Origin: Hyphomonadaceae bacterium
Lineage (GTDB): Bacteria; Pseudomonadota; Alphaproteobacteria; Caulobacterales; Aquidulcibacteraceae
NCBI GenBank assembly: GCA_019753175.1
Contig: JAIELK010000021.1
Coordinates: 1 to 50,920 of the forward strand
Length of the DNA: 50,920 nucleotides
Reading direction: 5' to 3'
Under the pieces are notes generated by a model. The model did no database searches. It worked only from the letters and a program-made list of their open reading frames with translations, and was not told where the DNA came from. Shown here piece by piece: positions 43,705 through 50,920 of this stretch; within the stretch, counting starts at the first letter, position 1, and each line of letters starts with the position of its first letter. The translations under genes were made by a program, and so were the position numbers.

Positions 43705-46512
43705 ATGAACCCCGTAGAAATCGAGCAAGCCGTCTCCGCGCTGGCGGAACAGCCGTTTGATCCGGCGGAGTTTCCGTACGCCTTCCTTGAGGCGTTCGGC
43801 AACAAGGAAACCACCATCAAGAAATTGCGCGCGGGCGCGTCGAACTCTTCCGATGTCGGTGGCGTCCTGCAACGCAACCATATCCACATCGCCGTTGCGG
43901 CCTCTGGTGAGGTCACGAAAACGCTTACCGCACTTCGCGCCAGTCCGGCCACCGCCAAGGCAAAGGCGCGGTTCATTCTCGCCACCGACGGCGCGGATTT
44001 CGAGGCCGAGCATCTCGATACAGGCGAGACTATCGCTTGTGCCTACATCGACTTCTCCAATCATTTTGGCTTCTTCTTGCCATTGGCTGGCCTCTCCTAC
44101 ACCACGGAAATAAAGGAGATTGAGCTGGATATGAGAGCGGCGCGCCGCCTCAACCAGCTCTACGTGAAACTGCTAGAGGAGAACCCCGATTGGGCGACGG
44201 CCGAACGCCGCCCTGACATGAACCACTTTATGGCGCGGTTGATCTTTTGCTTCTTCGCAGAAGACACCGACATTTTCGGTGAGAATGCAAACTTCACAGC
44301 CAAAGTGGAAGAAATGAGTGCCCGCGACTCGTCTGACACGCACGAGATTATTGGCGAGATTTTTCGGGCGATGAATACGCCGACCAAGCATGAAGGACGG
44401 CCCGATGATCGCTACCGTCGCGCTGCCGGCATTAAGAAGTGGGCCGACACGTTCCCTTATGTGAACGGTGGGCTGTTCTCTGGCAAGATGGACGTGCCGC
44501 GATTTAGCAAGATCGCCCGCTCATACTTTCTACACATCGGCAGTCTCGACTGGCGAAAGATCAATCCAGATATTTTTGGCTCGATGATACAGGCAGTCGC
44601 CGATGATGAAGAGCGCGGCGCGCTTGGAATGCACTACACCAGCGTTCCCAACATCTTAAAGGTGTTAAACCCGCTTTTCCTCGACGACCTACGAACACGG
44701 TTGGAGGAGGCAAGCGACAATGGGCGCAAGCTGCTCAACCTTCGCAACCGCATGTCAAGAATCAGAGTTTTCGACCCAGCGTGCGGTAGCGGCAATTTCC
44801 TCGTCATCGCCTACAAGGAAATGCGAGCGATAGAAGCTGAAATAAACCGTCGCCGAGATGAAGCCGACCGTACTTCTGAAATTCCTCTCACAAACTTCCG
44901 TGGCATCGAGCTACGCGACTTTCCCGCCGAGATCGCGCGTCTAGCGCTCATTATCGCGGAATATCAATGTGACGTTCTATATCGCGGACAACAGCTTGCG
45001 TTGGCTGAGTTTCTGCCACTCGACGCTGAGAACTGGATCACCTATGGCAACGCCCTGAGATTGGATTGGCTCTCCATCTGTCCGCCAAACGGCACAGGTG
45101 TGAAGCTCGTTGCAGATGATCTTCTCGAAACGCCGCTCGACCAAGCGCAAATAGACTTCGAGAACGAGGGCGGCGAGACCTACATCTGTGGGAACCCGCC
45201 GTACTCAGGAAAAGGGAAAAAGGAAGATCAGCACTTAGACGACATGAGCTTCGTCTTTGAGGGGCTTACCGACAAGTTCGGCTACGTGGACTATGTGGGT
45301 TGCTGGTTCGTCCGAGCGGCTGATTATTGCCGCAAGACAAAGGCGGTTGCCGCCTTGGTTGCCACGAACTCCGTTTGCCAAGGGCGGCAACTGCCGCAGC
45401 TCTGGCCTCATGTGCTGGGAAAAGACATCGAGATCGTTTTTGCCCACTTGTCCTTCAAGTGGGCTAACAGCGCCGCAAGAAACGCTGGGGTCACTTGTGT
45501 GATCGTCGCCATCGCCGAGAAGAGCCGCCAAACTAAAAAGTTCATATACGGGAGTGACTTTTCACGAGCGGTCTCAAACATCAACGCATACCTCATCGAC
45601 GGTGCCGATCTGTTTGTCGAAAGTCACCCGACGCCTCATTCCGTTTCCCTCCCGCAGATGCAGACAGGGAGCGTCCCAAACGACGGAGGCAATCTAATTC
45701 TCGACACCGAGGAAGTGCGGTCTCTGAGTGCTGCGTTTCCCGAGGCGACGCAGTTCATCCATCCGTTTTTTGGTTCGCAAGATTATTTGCAGGGACAGAC
45801 GCGCGCATGTCTCGTCATTCCCGATCAGCAACTAGCGCTCGCCCGTAGTATTCTTCCCATCTCAGAACGTCTCGACCGCGTGGCCAGCCTTAGAGCGGAG
45901 AGCAAAAAGAAAGAGACGCGCGAGCAATTATCCAAAGTGCCCCACCGCTTTCAGCACCGAGGCGAGATTCCGACGCAGAGAGTAATCATCATCCCATCTG
46001 TGAGCTCCGAGCGCCGTGAGTGGTTTCCAGTTGGGCTTCTGCCAGCCGAAACGGTGGTGTCGAACCTTGCGTTCATGGTGAGTGACGCGCCCCTTTGGAA
46101 TATGGCACTGCTTGCGTCGCGGTTACACCTCGTTTGGGTTGCGACCGTCTGCGGCAAACTGAAGACGGACTACCGATATTCCAACACGCTCGGCTGGAAC
46201 ACTTTTCCCGTTCCAACGCTGACCGACAAGAATAAGGCCGACCTAACGCGCTGCGCGGAAGATATTTTACTTACGCGCGAGGTGCATTTCCCTGCGACGG
46301 TCGCCGACCTCTACGATCCAGATGAAATGCCGCGCGATCTGCGCGAGGCGCATGAGCGCAACGACGAGATTCTGGAGCGCATCTATGTTGGCCGACGATT
46401 TAGGAACGACACGGAACGGCTGGAAAAACTCTTCGACCTATACACCAAGATGACCGCCGCAAACGCCACAAAGAACGGCGCGAGAAAGAAAAAAGCGGGG
46501 GCAAACACATGA
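43705..46512 (+). CDS. Large DNA adenine-type methyltransferase, MmeI family without evident nuclease motif
   Basis: 935 residues. The N-terminal region (about 1-340) follows the MmeI-like layout (FLEAFGNKETTIKKLR, ARFILATDGADFEAE, MNHFMARLIFCFFAEDTDIF). The N6-adenine methyltransferase domain has the SAM motif DPACGSGNFL (Asp357) and the catalytic NPPY (497-500). The C-terminal third (about 600-900) should hold target recognition. The D...ExK nuclease motif of type IIG MmeI enzymes is not visible, which fits a modification-only role with separate helicase and nuclease genes. The stop overlaps the helicase start (ATGA). Confidence 0.88.
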   Translation: MNPVEIEQAVSALAEQPFDPAEFPYAFLEAFGNKETTIKKLRAGASNSSDVGGVLQRNHIHIAVAASGEVTKTLTALRASPATAKAKARFILATDGADFEAEHLDTGETIACAYIDFSNHFGFFLPLAGLSYTTEIKEIELDMRAARRLNQLYVKLLEENPDWATAERRPDMNHFMARLIFCFFAEDTDIFGENANFTAKVEEMSARDSSDTHEIIGEIFRAMNTPTKHEGRPDDRYRRAAGIKKWADTFPYVNGGLFSGKMDVPRFSKIARSYFLHIGSLDWRKINPDIFGSMIQAVADDEERGALGMHYTSVPNILKVLNPLFLDDLRTRLEEASDNGRKLLNLRNRMSRIRVFDPACGSGNFLVIAYKEMRAIEAEINRRRDEADRTSEIPLTNFRGIELRDFPAEIARLALIIAEYQCDVLYRGQQLALAEFLPLDAENWITYGNALRLDWLSICPPNGTGVKLVADDLLETPLDQAQIDFENEGGETYICGNPPYSGKGKKEDQHLDDMSFVFEGLTDKFGYVDYVGCWFVRAADYCRKTKAVAALVATNSVCQGRQLPQLWPHVLGKDIEIVFAHLSFKWANSAARNAGVTCVIVAIAEKSRQTKKFIYGSDFSRAVSNINAYLIDGADLFVESHPTPHSVSLPQMQTGSVPNDGGNLILDTEEVRSLSAAFPEATQFIHPFFGSQDYLQGQTRACLVIPDQQLALARSILPISERLDRVASLRAESKKKETREQLSKVPHRFQHRGEIPTQRVIIIPSVSSERREWFPVGLLPAETVVSNLAFMVSDAPLWNMALLASRLHLVWVATVCGKLKTDYRYSNTLGWNTFPVPTLTDKNKADLTRCAEDILLTREVHFPATVADLYDPDEMPRDLREAHERNDEILERIYVGRRFRNDTERLEKLFDLYTKMTAANATKNGARKKKAGANT

Positions 46513-48584
46513 CCGAAGACAAGAAATCTATCCCATCCATCTCCGTCACCTACGCGGGCAATGGCGCTTCAACCAAGTCGAACGCGCTTGGTATGCGCGC
46601 TATGCAGGAACGCGCATATGAGAAGCGCGGCGAGCAGTATCTCCTCATCAAGTCGCCGCCCGCATCGGGCAAGAGCCGCGCGCTCATGTTCATTGCGCTC
46701 GATAAGCTCGCCAATCAGGGTATCAAGCAAGCCATCGTTGTCGTGCCAGAAAAGAGCATCGGCGCGAGTTTCAATGACGAACCGCTGTCCAAGTACGGCT
46801 TTTGGGCAGACTGGCGCGTAGAGCCTAAGTGGAATCTCTGCAACGCGCCCGGCTCGGACAACGGCGGCAAGGTCAATTCCGTCGAGGTGTTTCTGGCAAG
46901 CCAAGACAAGGTGCTGATTTGCACCCACGCTACATTCCGCTTTGCGATGGACAAGTTTGGCGTGGCGGCGTTCGACGACCGCCTGATCGCCATTGACGAG
47001 TTCCACCACGTATCGGCAGACCCCGAGAGCAAGCTCGGCCAGCACCTCGGCCAGCTTATCGCCCGCGACAAGGCGCATATCGTGGCGATGACGGGTTCGT
47101 ATTTCCGTGGCGACGCCGTGCCGGTGCTCGCGCCGCAGGATGAGGCGAAGTTCGATTCCGTCACCTACACCTACTATGAACAGCTCAACGGCTACGAATA
47201 TCTAAAGCAACTCGACATCGGCTACTTCTTCTATTCGGGTTCGTATCTCCGCAAGGATGGCGCGACCGACAAGACGATTCTTGATGTTCTCGATGCGAAC
47301 GAGAAAACCATCGTTCACATTCCCAACGTCAACGCGCGCGAGAGCACGAAGGACAAGATCAAGGAAGTTGAAGAAATCATCGGCGGCCTCGGCACTTGGG
47401 AAGGCATCGACCCCGCCACAGGTTTTCAACTGGTCAAAACACCTGCGGGCAAAACGCTTCGCATCGCCGATCTGGTCGATGACGACCCCAACAAGCGCGA
47501 CCGCGTTTCGCAAGCCCTGAAGGACGGCGCGCAGAAGAACAACCGCGATCATGTTGACATCATCATCGCGCTTGGCATGGCCAAGGAAGGCTTCGACTGG
47601 ATTTGGTGCGAGCACGCCCTGACAGTCGGCTATCGTTCCAGTCTCACCGAGATCGTGCAGATTATCGGGCGCGCGACCCGCGACGCACCGAACAAAGTCC
47701 GCGCGCGCTTTACCAACCTGATCGCCGAGCCAGACGCTTCCGCCGAGGCCGTGACCGAGGCAGTCAACGACACGTTGAAGGCCATCGCCGCCAGCTTGCT
47801 CATGGAGCAAGTTCTTGCACCGCGCTTCGAGTTCAAACTCAAAACGCCGCAAAGCGGGCCGACAGCCGGTTTCGACTACGGCGAAGGAGGATATGATCCC
47901 TCGAAGTCCAATGTCGGCTTCAATCAACAGACAGGACAGTTCGAGATCGAGATTAAGGGGCTTGTGACGCCCTCCAGCAAAGAGGCGACGCGCATCTGTC
48001 AGGAAGACTTGAACGAAGTGATCGCCGCCTTCGTGCAGGAAAAGGCCGTGTTGGAACGCGGCCTGTTCGATCAAGAGCTTGTGCCCGAAGAACTCACGCA
48101 GGTTCGTATGGGCAAGATCATCAAGGATAAGTACCCCGAATTGAGCGAAGACGATCAAGAGGCTGTGCGTCAACACGCCATCGCCGCGCTCACTCTGACT
48201 CAGGAAGCCAAGAAACGCGCCCTCGGCGGCGAGAACGAGCCAACGTCCAATACCGCCTTTGTCGATGGCGTGCGTCGGTTCGTGAATGTCCGCGATCTGG
48301 ACATCGACCTCATCGACCGCATCAACCCGTTCGGCGAAGCCTATGCCATCCTCGCCAAGACGATGAGTGAGGAAAGCCTCAAACAGGTGCAGGCGGCGAT
48401 CTCCGCGAAGAACACCGCGCTGACGCCCGACGAAGCGAAAGAATACGCCAAGCGCGCCGTGCAGTTCAAACGCGACAGAGGCCGCGTTCCGTCAGCAACC
48501 GCCGCCGACGCATGGGAACGCAAGCTGGCTGAGGGTGCAGCCGCTTTCATGCGCTTCAAGAAAGAGGGTCGCTATGGCGAATGA
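46509..48584 (+). CDS. SF2 DEAD/DEAH-like helicase of the defence module
   Basis: 691 residues. Walker A is SPPASGKSR (Lys55), motif II is DEFH (163-166) followed by His, motif III is MTGS (near 196), and motif VI QIIGRATRD (near 385). The C-terminal 250 residues are helical with no recognised domain. Restriction systems use such motors to translocate on DNA. It overlaps the methyltransferase gene by 4 bases and the nuclease gene by 11, so the three proteins are very likely one complex or pathway. Type I HsdR or type III Res subunits carry a fused nuclease; this one does not appear to. Confidence 0.88.
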   Translation: MTEDKKSIPSISVTYAGNGASTKSNALGMRAMQERAYEKRGEQYLLIKSPPASGKSRALMFIALDKLANQGIKQAIVVVPEKSIGASFNDEPLSKYGFWADWRVEPKWNLCNAPGSDNGGKVNSVEVFLASQDKVLICTHATFRFAMDKFGVAAFDDRLIAIDEFHHVSADPESKLGQHLGQLIARDKAHIVAMTGSYFRGDAVPVLAPQDEAKFDSVTYTYYEQLNGYEYLKQLDIGYFFYSGSYLRKDGATDKTILDVLDANEKTIVHIPNVNARESTKDKIKEVEEIIGGLGTWEGIDPATGFQLVKTPAGKTLRIADLVDDDPNKRDRVSQALKDGAQKNNRDHVDIIIALGMAKEGFDWIWCEHALTVGYRSSLTEIVQIIGRATRDAPNKVRARFTNLIAEPDASAEAVTEAVNDTLKAIAASLLMEQVLAPRFEFKLKTPQSGPTAGFDYGEGGYDPSKSNVGFNQQTGQFEIEIKGLVTPSSKEATRICQEDLNEVIAAFVQEKAVLERGLFDQELVPEELTQVRMGKIIKDKYPELSEDDQEAVRQHAIAALTLTQEAKKRALGGENEPTSNTAFVDGVRRFVNVRDLDIDLIDRINPFGEAYAILAKTMSEESLKQVQAAISAKNTALTPDEAKEYAKRAVQFKRDRGRVPSATAADAWERKLAEGAAAFMRFKKEGRYGE

Positions 48585-49758
48585 CCTCGATCTTGATGAA
48601 CTTGCGGCCGAGCTGTCGGACTTCGCGCCGCCGGAAGAAAGTGGCGGGCGCTCGCCGCGCGAGGAGCGCATCATCGCGGGCTTTGAAGAAATCCAGCGGT
48701 TCGTCGATCAGCATGGGCGCAATCCGCAACATGGAGAGGAACGCGACATATTCGAGCGGCTTTATGCAACACGCCTCGACCGTATGCGCGCGCTTGAAGA
48801 ATGCCGAACCATTCTGTCGCCGCTCGACCGTCAGGGCCTTTTGGCCGGAGCCGAAAACGCCCCCGTCACTCCTGTGGAGACGATGGAAGACGACGAGCTT
48901 ATGGCCGAGTTGGACGGCTTGGGCGGTGGAGAGGATATTACCGAGCTTCGCCATGTCCGCGCCGCCGCTGACAAGCGCGCCGCCGAGGAGATTGCCAATC
49001 GCACGCCTTGCGCGGACTTTGAGACCTTCCAGCCATTATTCGAGAAGGTGCAGCGAGAGCTTGCGTCCGGCGTCCGTCAAACGCGACGCTTTGAGCGTAA
49101 GTCAGAAATCGAGGCGGGCCGCTTCTATATCGTCGGCGGACAAAAAGCCTATGTGGCCGCGATGGAAGAGCCCAAATCGAATGAACATGGCACGCTTGAT
49201 GCGCGTCTGCGCGTGATCTTCGACAATGGAACGGAGAGCAACTTGCTCATGCGTTCATTGCAGAAGGCGTTGCAACAAGATGAGACGGGACGCAGGATTC
49301 TTGAGACGTCCGCTGGGCCTCTGTTTGCGGACGAAGCCGATGATGACGATTTGGCCAGCGGCTTTATCTACGTTCTCCGCAGCAAGTCAGACCTTCCCGC
49401 TGTTGCCGCGCACCGCGACGTACTGCACAAAATCGGCGTGACGGGCGGCGACGTAAAGAAACGTCTGGCGAACGCCAAGCTCGACCCGACTTTCCTCATG
49501 GCAGACGTTGAGGTGATTGCCACCTACGAGCTTTTCAACATCAACCGCACCAAGCTGGAAAACATCATTCACCGCGTGTTCGATCCCGCGCGGCTCGACA
49601 TTGAAATCAAAGACCGCTTCGGCAATCCCATCGTGCCGCGTGAGTGGTTTTTGGTGCCTATCTTCGTCGTCGATGAAGCCGTCGAGCGCATCAAGGACGG
49701 TTCGATCACGAATTACGTCTATGATCCTGCCAGCGCGCGCCTCGTTCCGACTCGTTGA
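48574..49758 (+). CDS. GIY-YIG (T5orf172/MUG113-like) nuclease of the defence module
   Basis: 394 residues from the ATG at 48574. The N-terminal half (about 1-250) is acidic and helical, with no recognised domain. The C-terminal domain (about 264-375) fits the T5orf172 branch of GIY-YIG nucleases: FIYVLRS, then KIGVT (286-290), the catalytic-type Arg297 (KKRLANA) and Glu329 (TKLENIIH), ending in REWFLVP. It probably supplies the cutting activity missing from the methyltransferase and helicase. The start lies inside the helicase gene, 11 bases before its stop, with AAAGAGGG as ribosome-binding site. Confidence 0.87.
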   Translation: MANDLDLDELAAELSDFAPPEESGGRSPREERIIAGFEEIQRFVDQHGRNPQHGEERDIFERLYATRLDRMRALEECRTILSPLDRQGLLAGAENAPVTPVETMEDDELMAELDGLGGGEDITELRHVRAAADKRAAEEIANRTPCADFETFQPLFEKVQRELASGVRQTRRFERKSEIEAGRFYIVGGQKAYVAAMEEPKSNEHGTLDARLRVIFDNGTESNLLMRSLQKALQQDETGRRILETSAGPLFADEADDDDLASGFIYVLRSKSDLPAVAAHRDVLHKIGVTGGDVKKRLANAKLDPTFLMADVEVIATYELFNINRTKLENIIHRVFDPARLDIEIKDRFGNPIVPREWFLVPIFVVDEAVERIKDGSITNYVYDPASARLVPTR

Positions 49759-49760
49759 AC

Positions 49761-49779
49761 GCCATCGGGAATCGATGGC
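49761..49779. terminator. Short hairpin after the nuclease gene
   Basis: GCCATCG-GGAAT-CGATGGC is a perfect 7-bp stem starting 2 bases after the nuclease stop and followed by TTCTGTG. It could be a weak terminator of the methyltransferase-helicase-nuclease operon. The lack of a real T-run keeps confidence low. Confidence 0.35.
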
Positions 49780-49897
49780 TTCTGTGCGTGCCCACGGCTC
49801 TTCGTTGGGTATGACGCCGTTTCCGCTAGCTTCATGTTTTTTCTACATAATACCGGCGCGGGGGTATTTTCACCGTGCGTTAAGGCCTGATGTCGTC

Positions 49898-49903
49898 TAG
49901 AAT
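49898..49903 (+). promoter_or_regulatory. Possible -10 element of the AAA+ ATPase gene
   Basis: TAGAAT lies 23 bases before the ATPase start, in an AT-richer stretch of the 168-base gap. No good -35 is seen at the right distance. A small dyad (CGTCT/AGACG) surrounds it and could be an operator. The ATPase may thus be transcribed separately from the nuclease operon. Confidence 0.3.
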
Positions 49904-49926
49904 AAAAGACGAACAAGAGCGGAGCT

Positions 49927-50919
49927 ATGCCCACAGCCGACCAGATCAAAGCCTTGCTCTCATCCCACGCAGAGGGTGATGAGGCGCAGTTTTTCTCCAT
50001 CGCAATGCAGATTGCGGCGGCGGAGGCGCGTCAAGGCCACGGCAAGTTCGCGCAGGAACTTCGCGCCATCATCGACAAGAGTAAGAGCCGGTCGAGCGTC
50101 GCGGCGATCACGCCCATACCACTCGCAAAACCGCGCGGCGAACTCGCCGACGTTCTGTCGGCTTCGTACCCAAAGACTAAGCTTGCCGATATGGTGCTGG
50201 GCAAGGCGCTGGAAGAGCGGCTGCTGCGCGTCATCCGTGAGCACAAGGCTGTTCGCACCATTCGTAGCCGAGGGCTTGCGCCTCGGCGCAAGTTGCTCCT
50301 CGTCGGCAAACCCGGCACAGGCAAGACGCTGACCGCTTCAGCGTTGGCGGGTGAACTCGGGCTTCCGCTCTTCGTTGTCCGCCTCGACGGTCTCATCACA
50401 AAATACATGGGCGAGACCTCCGCCAAGCTGCGCTTGGTGTTCGACGCGCTCAATCAATCGCGCGGTGTTTATTTCTTTGACGAGTTTGACAGCATCGGCG
50501 CGGAACGCGGCCTCGGGAATGATGTCGGCGAAATCCGCCGCGTCGTGAACAGCTTCCTCCAGATGGTCGAACAGGACGGTTCGGACAGTCTCGTGATCGC
50601 AGCAACCAATCACGTTGGCTTGCTTGATCGCGCCATGTTCAGGCGCTTCGACGACATCATCGAGTTCGATCTTCCCGACGAGCCGCAAATCAAGCTCTTG
50701 TTGCGCGCCAAGCTCTCCGGTTTCAGCACGCCGAAGATGCGCTGGGCGGACGCGGCCAAAACCGCCGTCGGCCTGAGTTACGCTGACATCGTTCGGGCGA
50801 CCGAAGATGCGATCAAGACGGCGCTGATCGAAGAGCGTGAGGTTATCAAGATCGGCGACCTGACGGCCTGCATTCGTGAACGCAAGGCCACCATCACCGG
50901 CGGAAGTGGCTCTCCCTAA
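49927..50919 (+). CDS. AAA+ ATPase, probably of a defence gene pair
   Basis: 330 residues, complete; the stop is one base before the window end. A helical N-terminus (about 1-115) precedes a classic AAA module: Walker A GKPGTGKT (127-134), Walker B VYFFDEFD (Asp185, Glu186), sensor 1 Asn228 (AATNH) and arginine fingers near 239-240 (FRRFDD). A GAGCGGAG site precedes the ATG. AAA ATPases of this size and style often precede an S8 subtilisin-like protease gene in genomic islands, so the partner may lie just beyond the window. The target is unknown. Confidence 0.85.
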   Translation: MPTADQIKALLSSHAEGDEAQFFSIAMQIAAAEARQGHGKFAQELRAIIDKSKSRSSVAAITPIPLAKPRGELADVLSASYPKTKLADMVLGKALEERLLRVIREHKAVRTIRSRGLAPRRKLLLVGKPGTGKTLTASALAGELGLPLFVVRLDGLITKYMGETSAKLRLVFDALNQSRGVYFFDEFDSIGAERGLGNDVGEIRRVVNSFLQMVEQDGSDSLVIAATNHVGLLDRAMFRRFDDIIEFDLPDEPQIKLLLRAKLSGFSTPKMRWADAAKTAVGLSYADIVRATEDAIKTALIEEREVIKIGDLTACIRERKATITGGSGSP

Positions 50920-50920
50920 T

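Larger units (their letters stand above)
33455..50920. mobile_element. Integrated mobilisable element (left part; right end beyond window)
   Basis: It begins in the tRNA-Leu anticodon loop. It carries in order an integrase, a complete tRNA-Leu, an ars operon, a coupling protein, an oriT-like hairpin array, mobC and a relaxase, then a methyltransferase-helicase-nuclease module and an AAA+ ATPase. No type IV secretion channel genes are present, so it looks like an integrative mobilisable element, or the start of a larger ICE. Base composition stays GC-rich, so transfer is inferred from content and junction, not composition. Confidence 0.85.

Noticed and set aside
43705-49758. DISARM or BREX system
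   Set aside because: Helicase and methyltransferase are present, but none of DUF1998, PLD nuclease, PglZ, BrxC or Lon-like genes is encoded in the visible part.

Overview
The window reads as an alphaproteobacterial chromosome, most likely from the Caulobacterales/Hyphomonadaceae side of the class. The support is: LpxI rather than LpxH in lipid A synthesis; a lexA gene with the alphaproteobacterial SOS box GAAC-N7-GAAC; COQ7-type ubiquinone synthesis; an FNR/FixK-type box in front of hemN; and a Caulobacter-like tRNA-Leu(CAA) 5' half. The assignment rests on gene content and order, not on a database search.

Bases 1-33.3 kb are conserved core genome. First comes the 3' part of a PpiD-like periplasmic foldase, then trpE and trpGDC, with the intervening gap holding a small membrane protein gene on the other strand. 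lexA follows, then comEC (minus strand), gltX and gltA. From 26.5 down to 11.7 kb the minus strand carries the classic envelope and translation block rpsB-tsf / pyrH-frr-uppS-cdsA-dxr-rseP-bamA-ompH-lpxD-fabZ-lpxA-lpxI-lpxB. Most of its genes overlap by 1-4 bases, and a clear intrinsic terminator after tsf is the main internal break. Next are hemN, a DUF1178/nitrilase/glutaredoxin/comF cluster, a divergent methyltransferase-DUF1905 pair, and coq7, dsbB and exoD.

At 33.45 kb the core ends abruptly inside the anticodon loop of a tRNA-Leu(CAA) gene, of which only the 5' half remains. From here to the end of the window (at least 17.4 kb) lies an integrated element. Its order is: strong promoter and short direct repeats, tyrosine integrase, a second and complete tRNA-Leu with the same CAA anticodon, and an arsenic operon arsR-arsI-arsC-aqpS with no ArsB/Acr3 pump. 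Then come a mobilisation module (membrane protein, VirD4-like coupling protein, MobC, relaxase) and a DNA-targeting module. No type IV secretion channel genes are seen, so the element looks mobilisable, unless they lie beyond the window.

Two parts of the element deserve most attention. (1) A 280-base array of about ten short hairpins just upstream of mobC alternates a conserved stem (CCAAAGGG/CCCTTTGG) with stems of different sequence but intact pairing. The loop of its first conserved-type hairpin contains TATCCTGC, a match to the MOBP nick consensus, so this is a candidate oriT of unusual architecture. (2) A tightly coupled three-gene set encodes a large MmeI-family DNA methyltransferase without a visible nuclease motif, an SF2 helicase and a GIY-YIG (T5orf172-like) nuclease. 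An AAA+ ATPase follows at the window edge. This looks like a restriction-type anti-phage system assembled from separate subunits, and its last partner(s) probably lie just outside the window.
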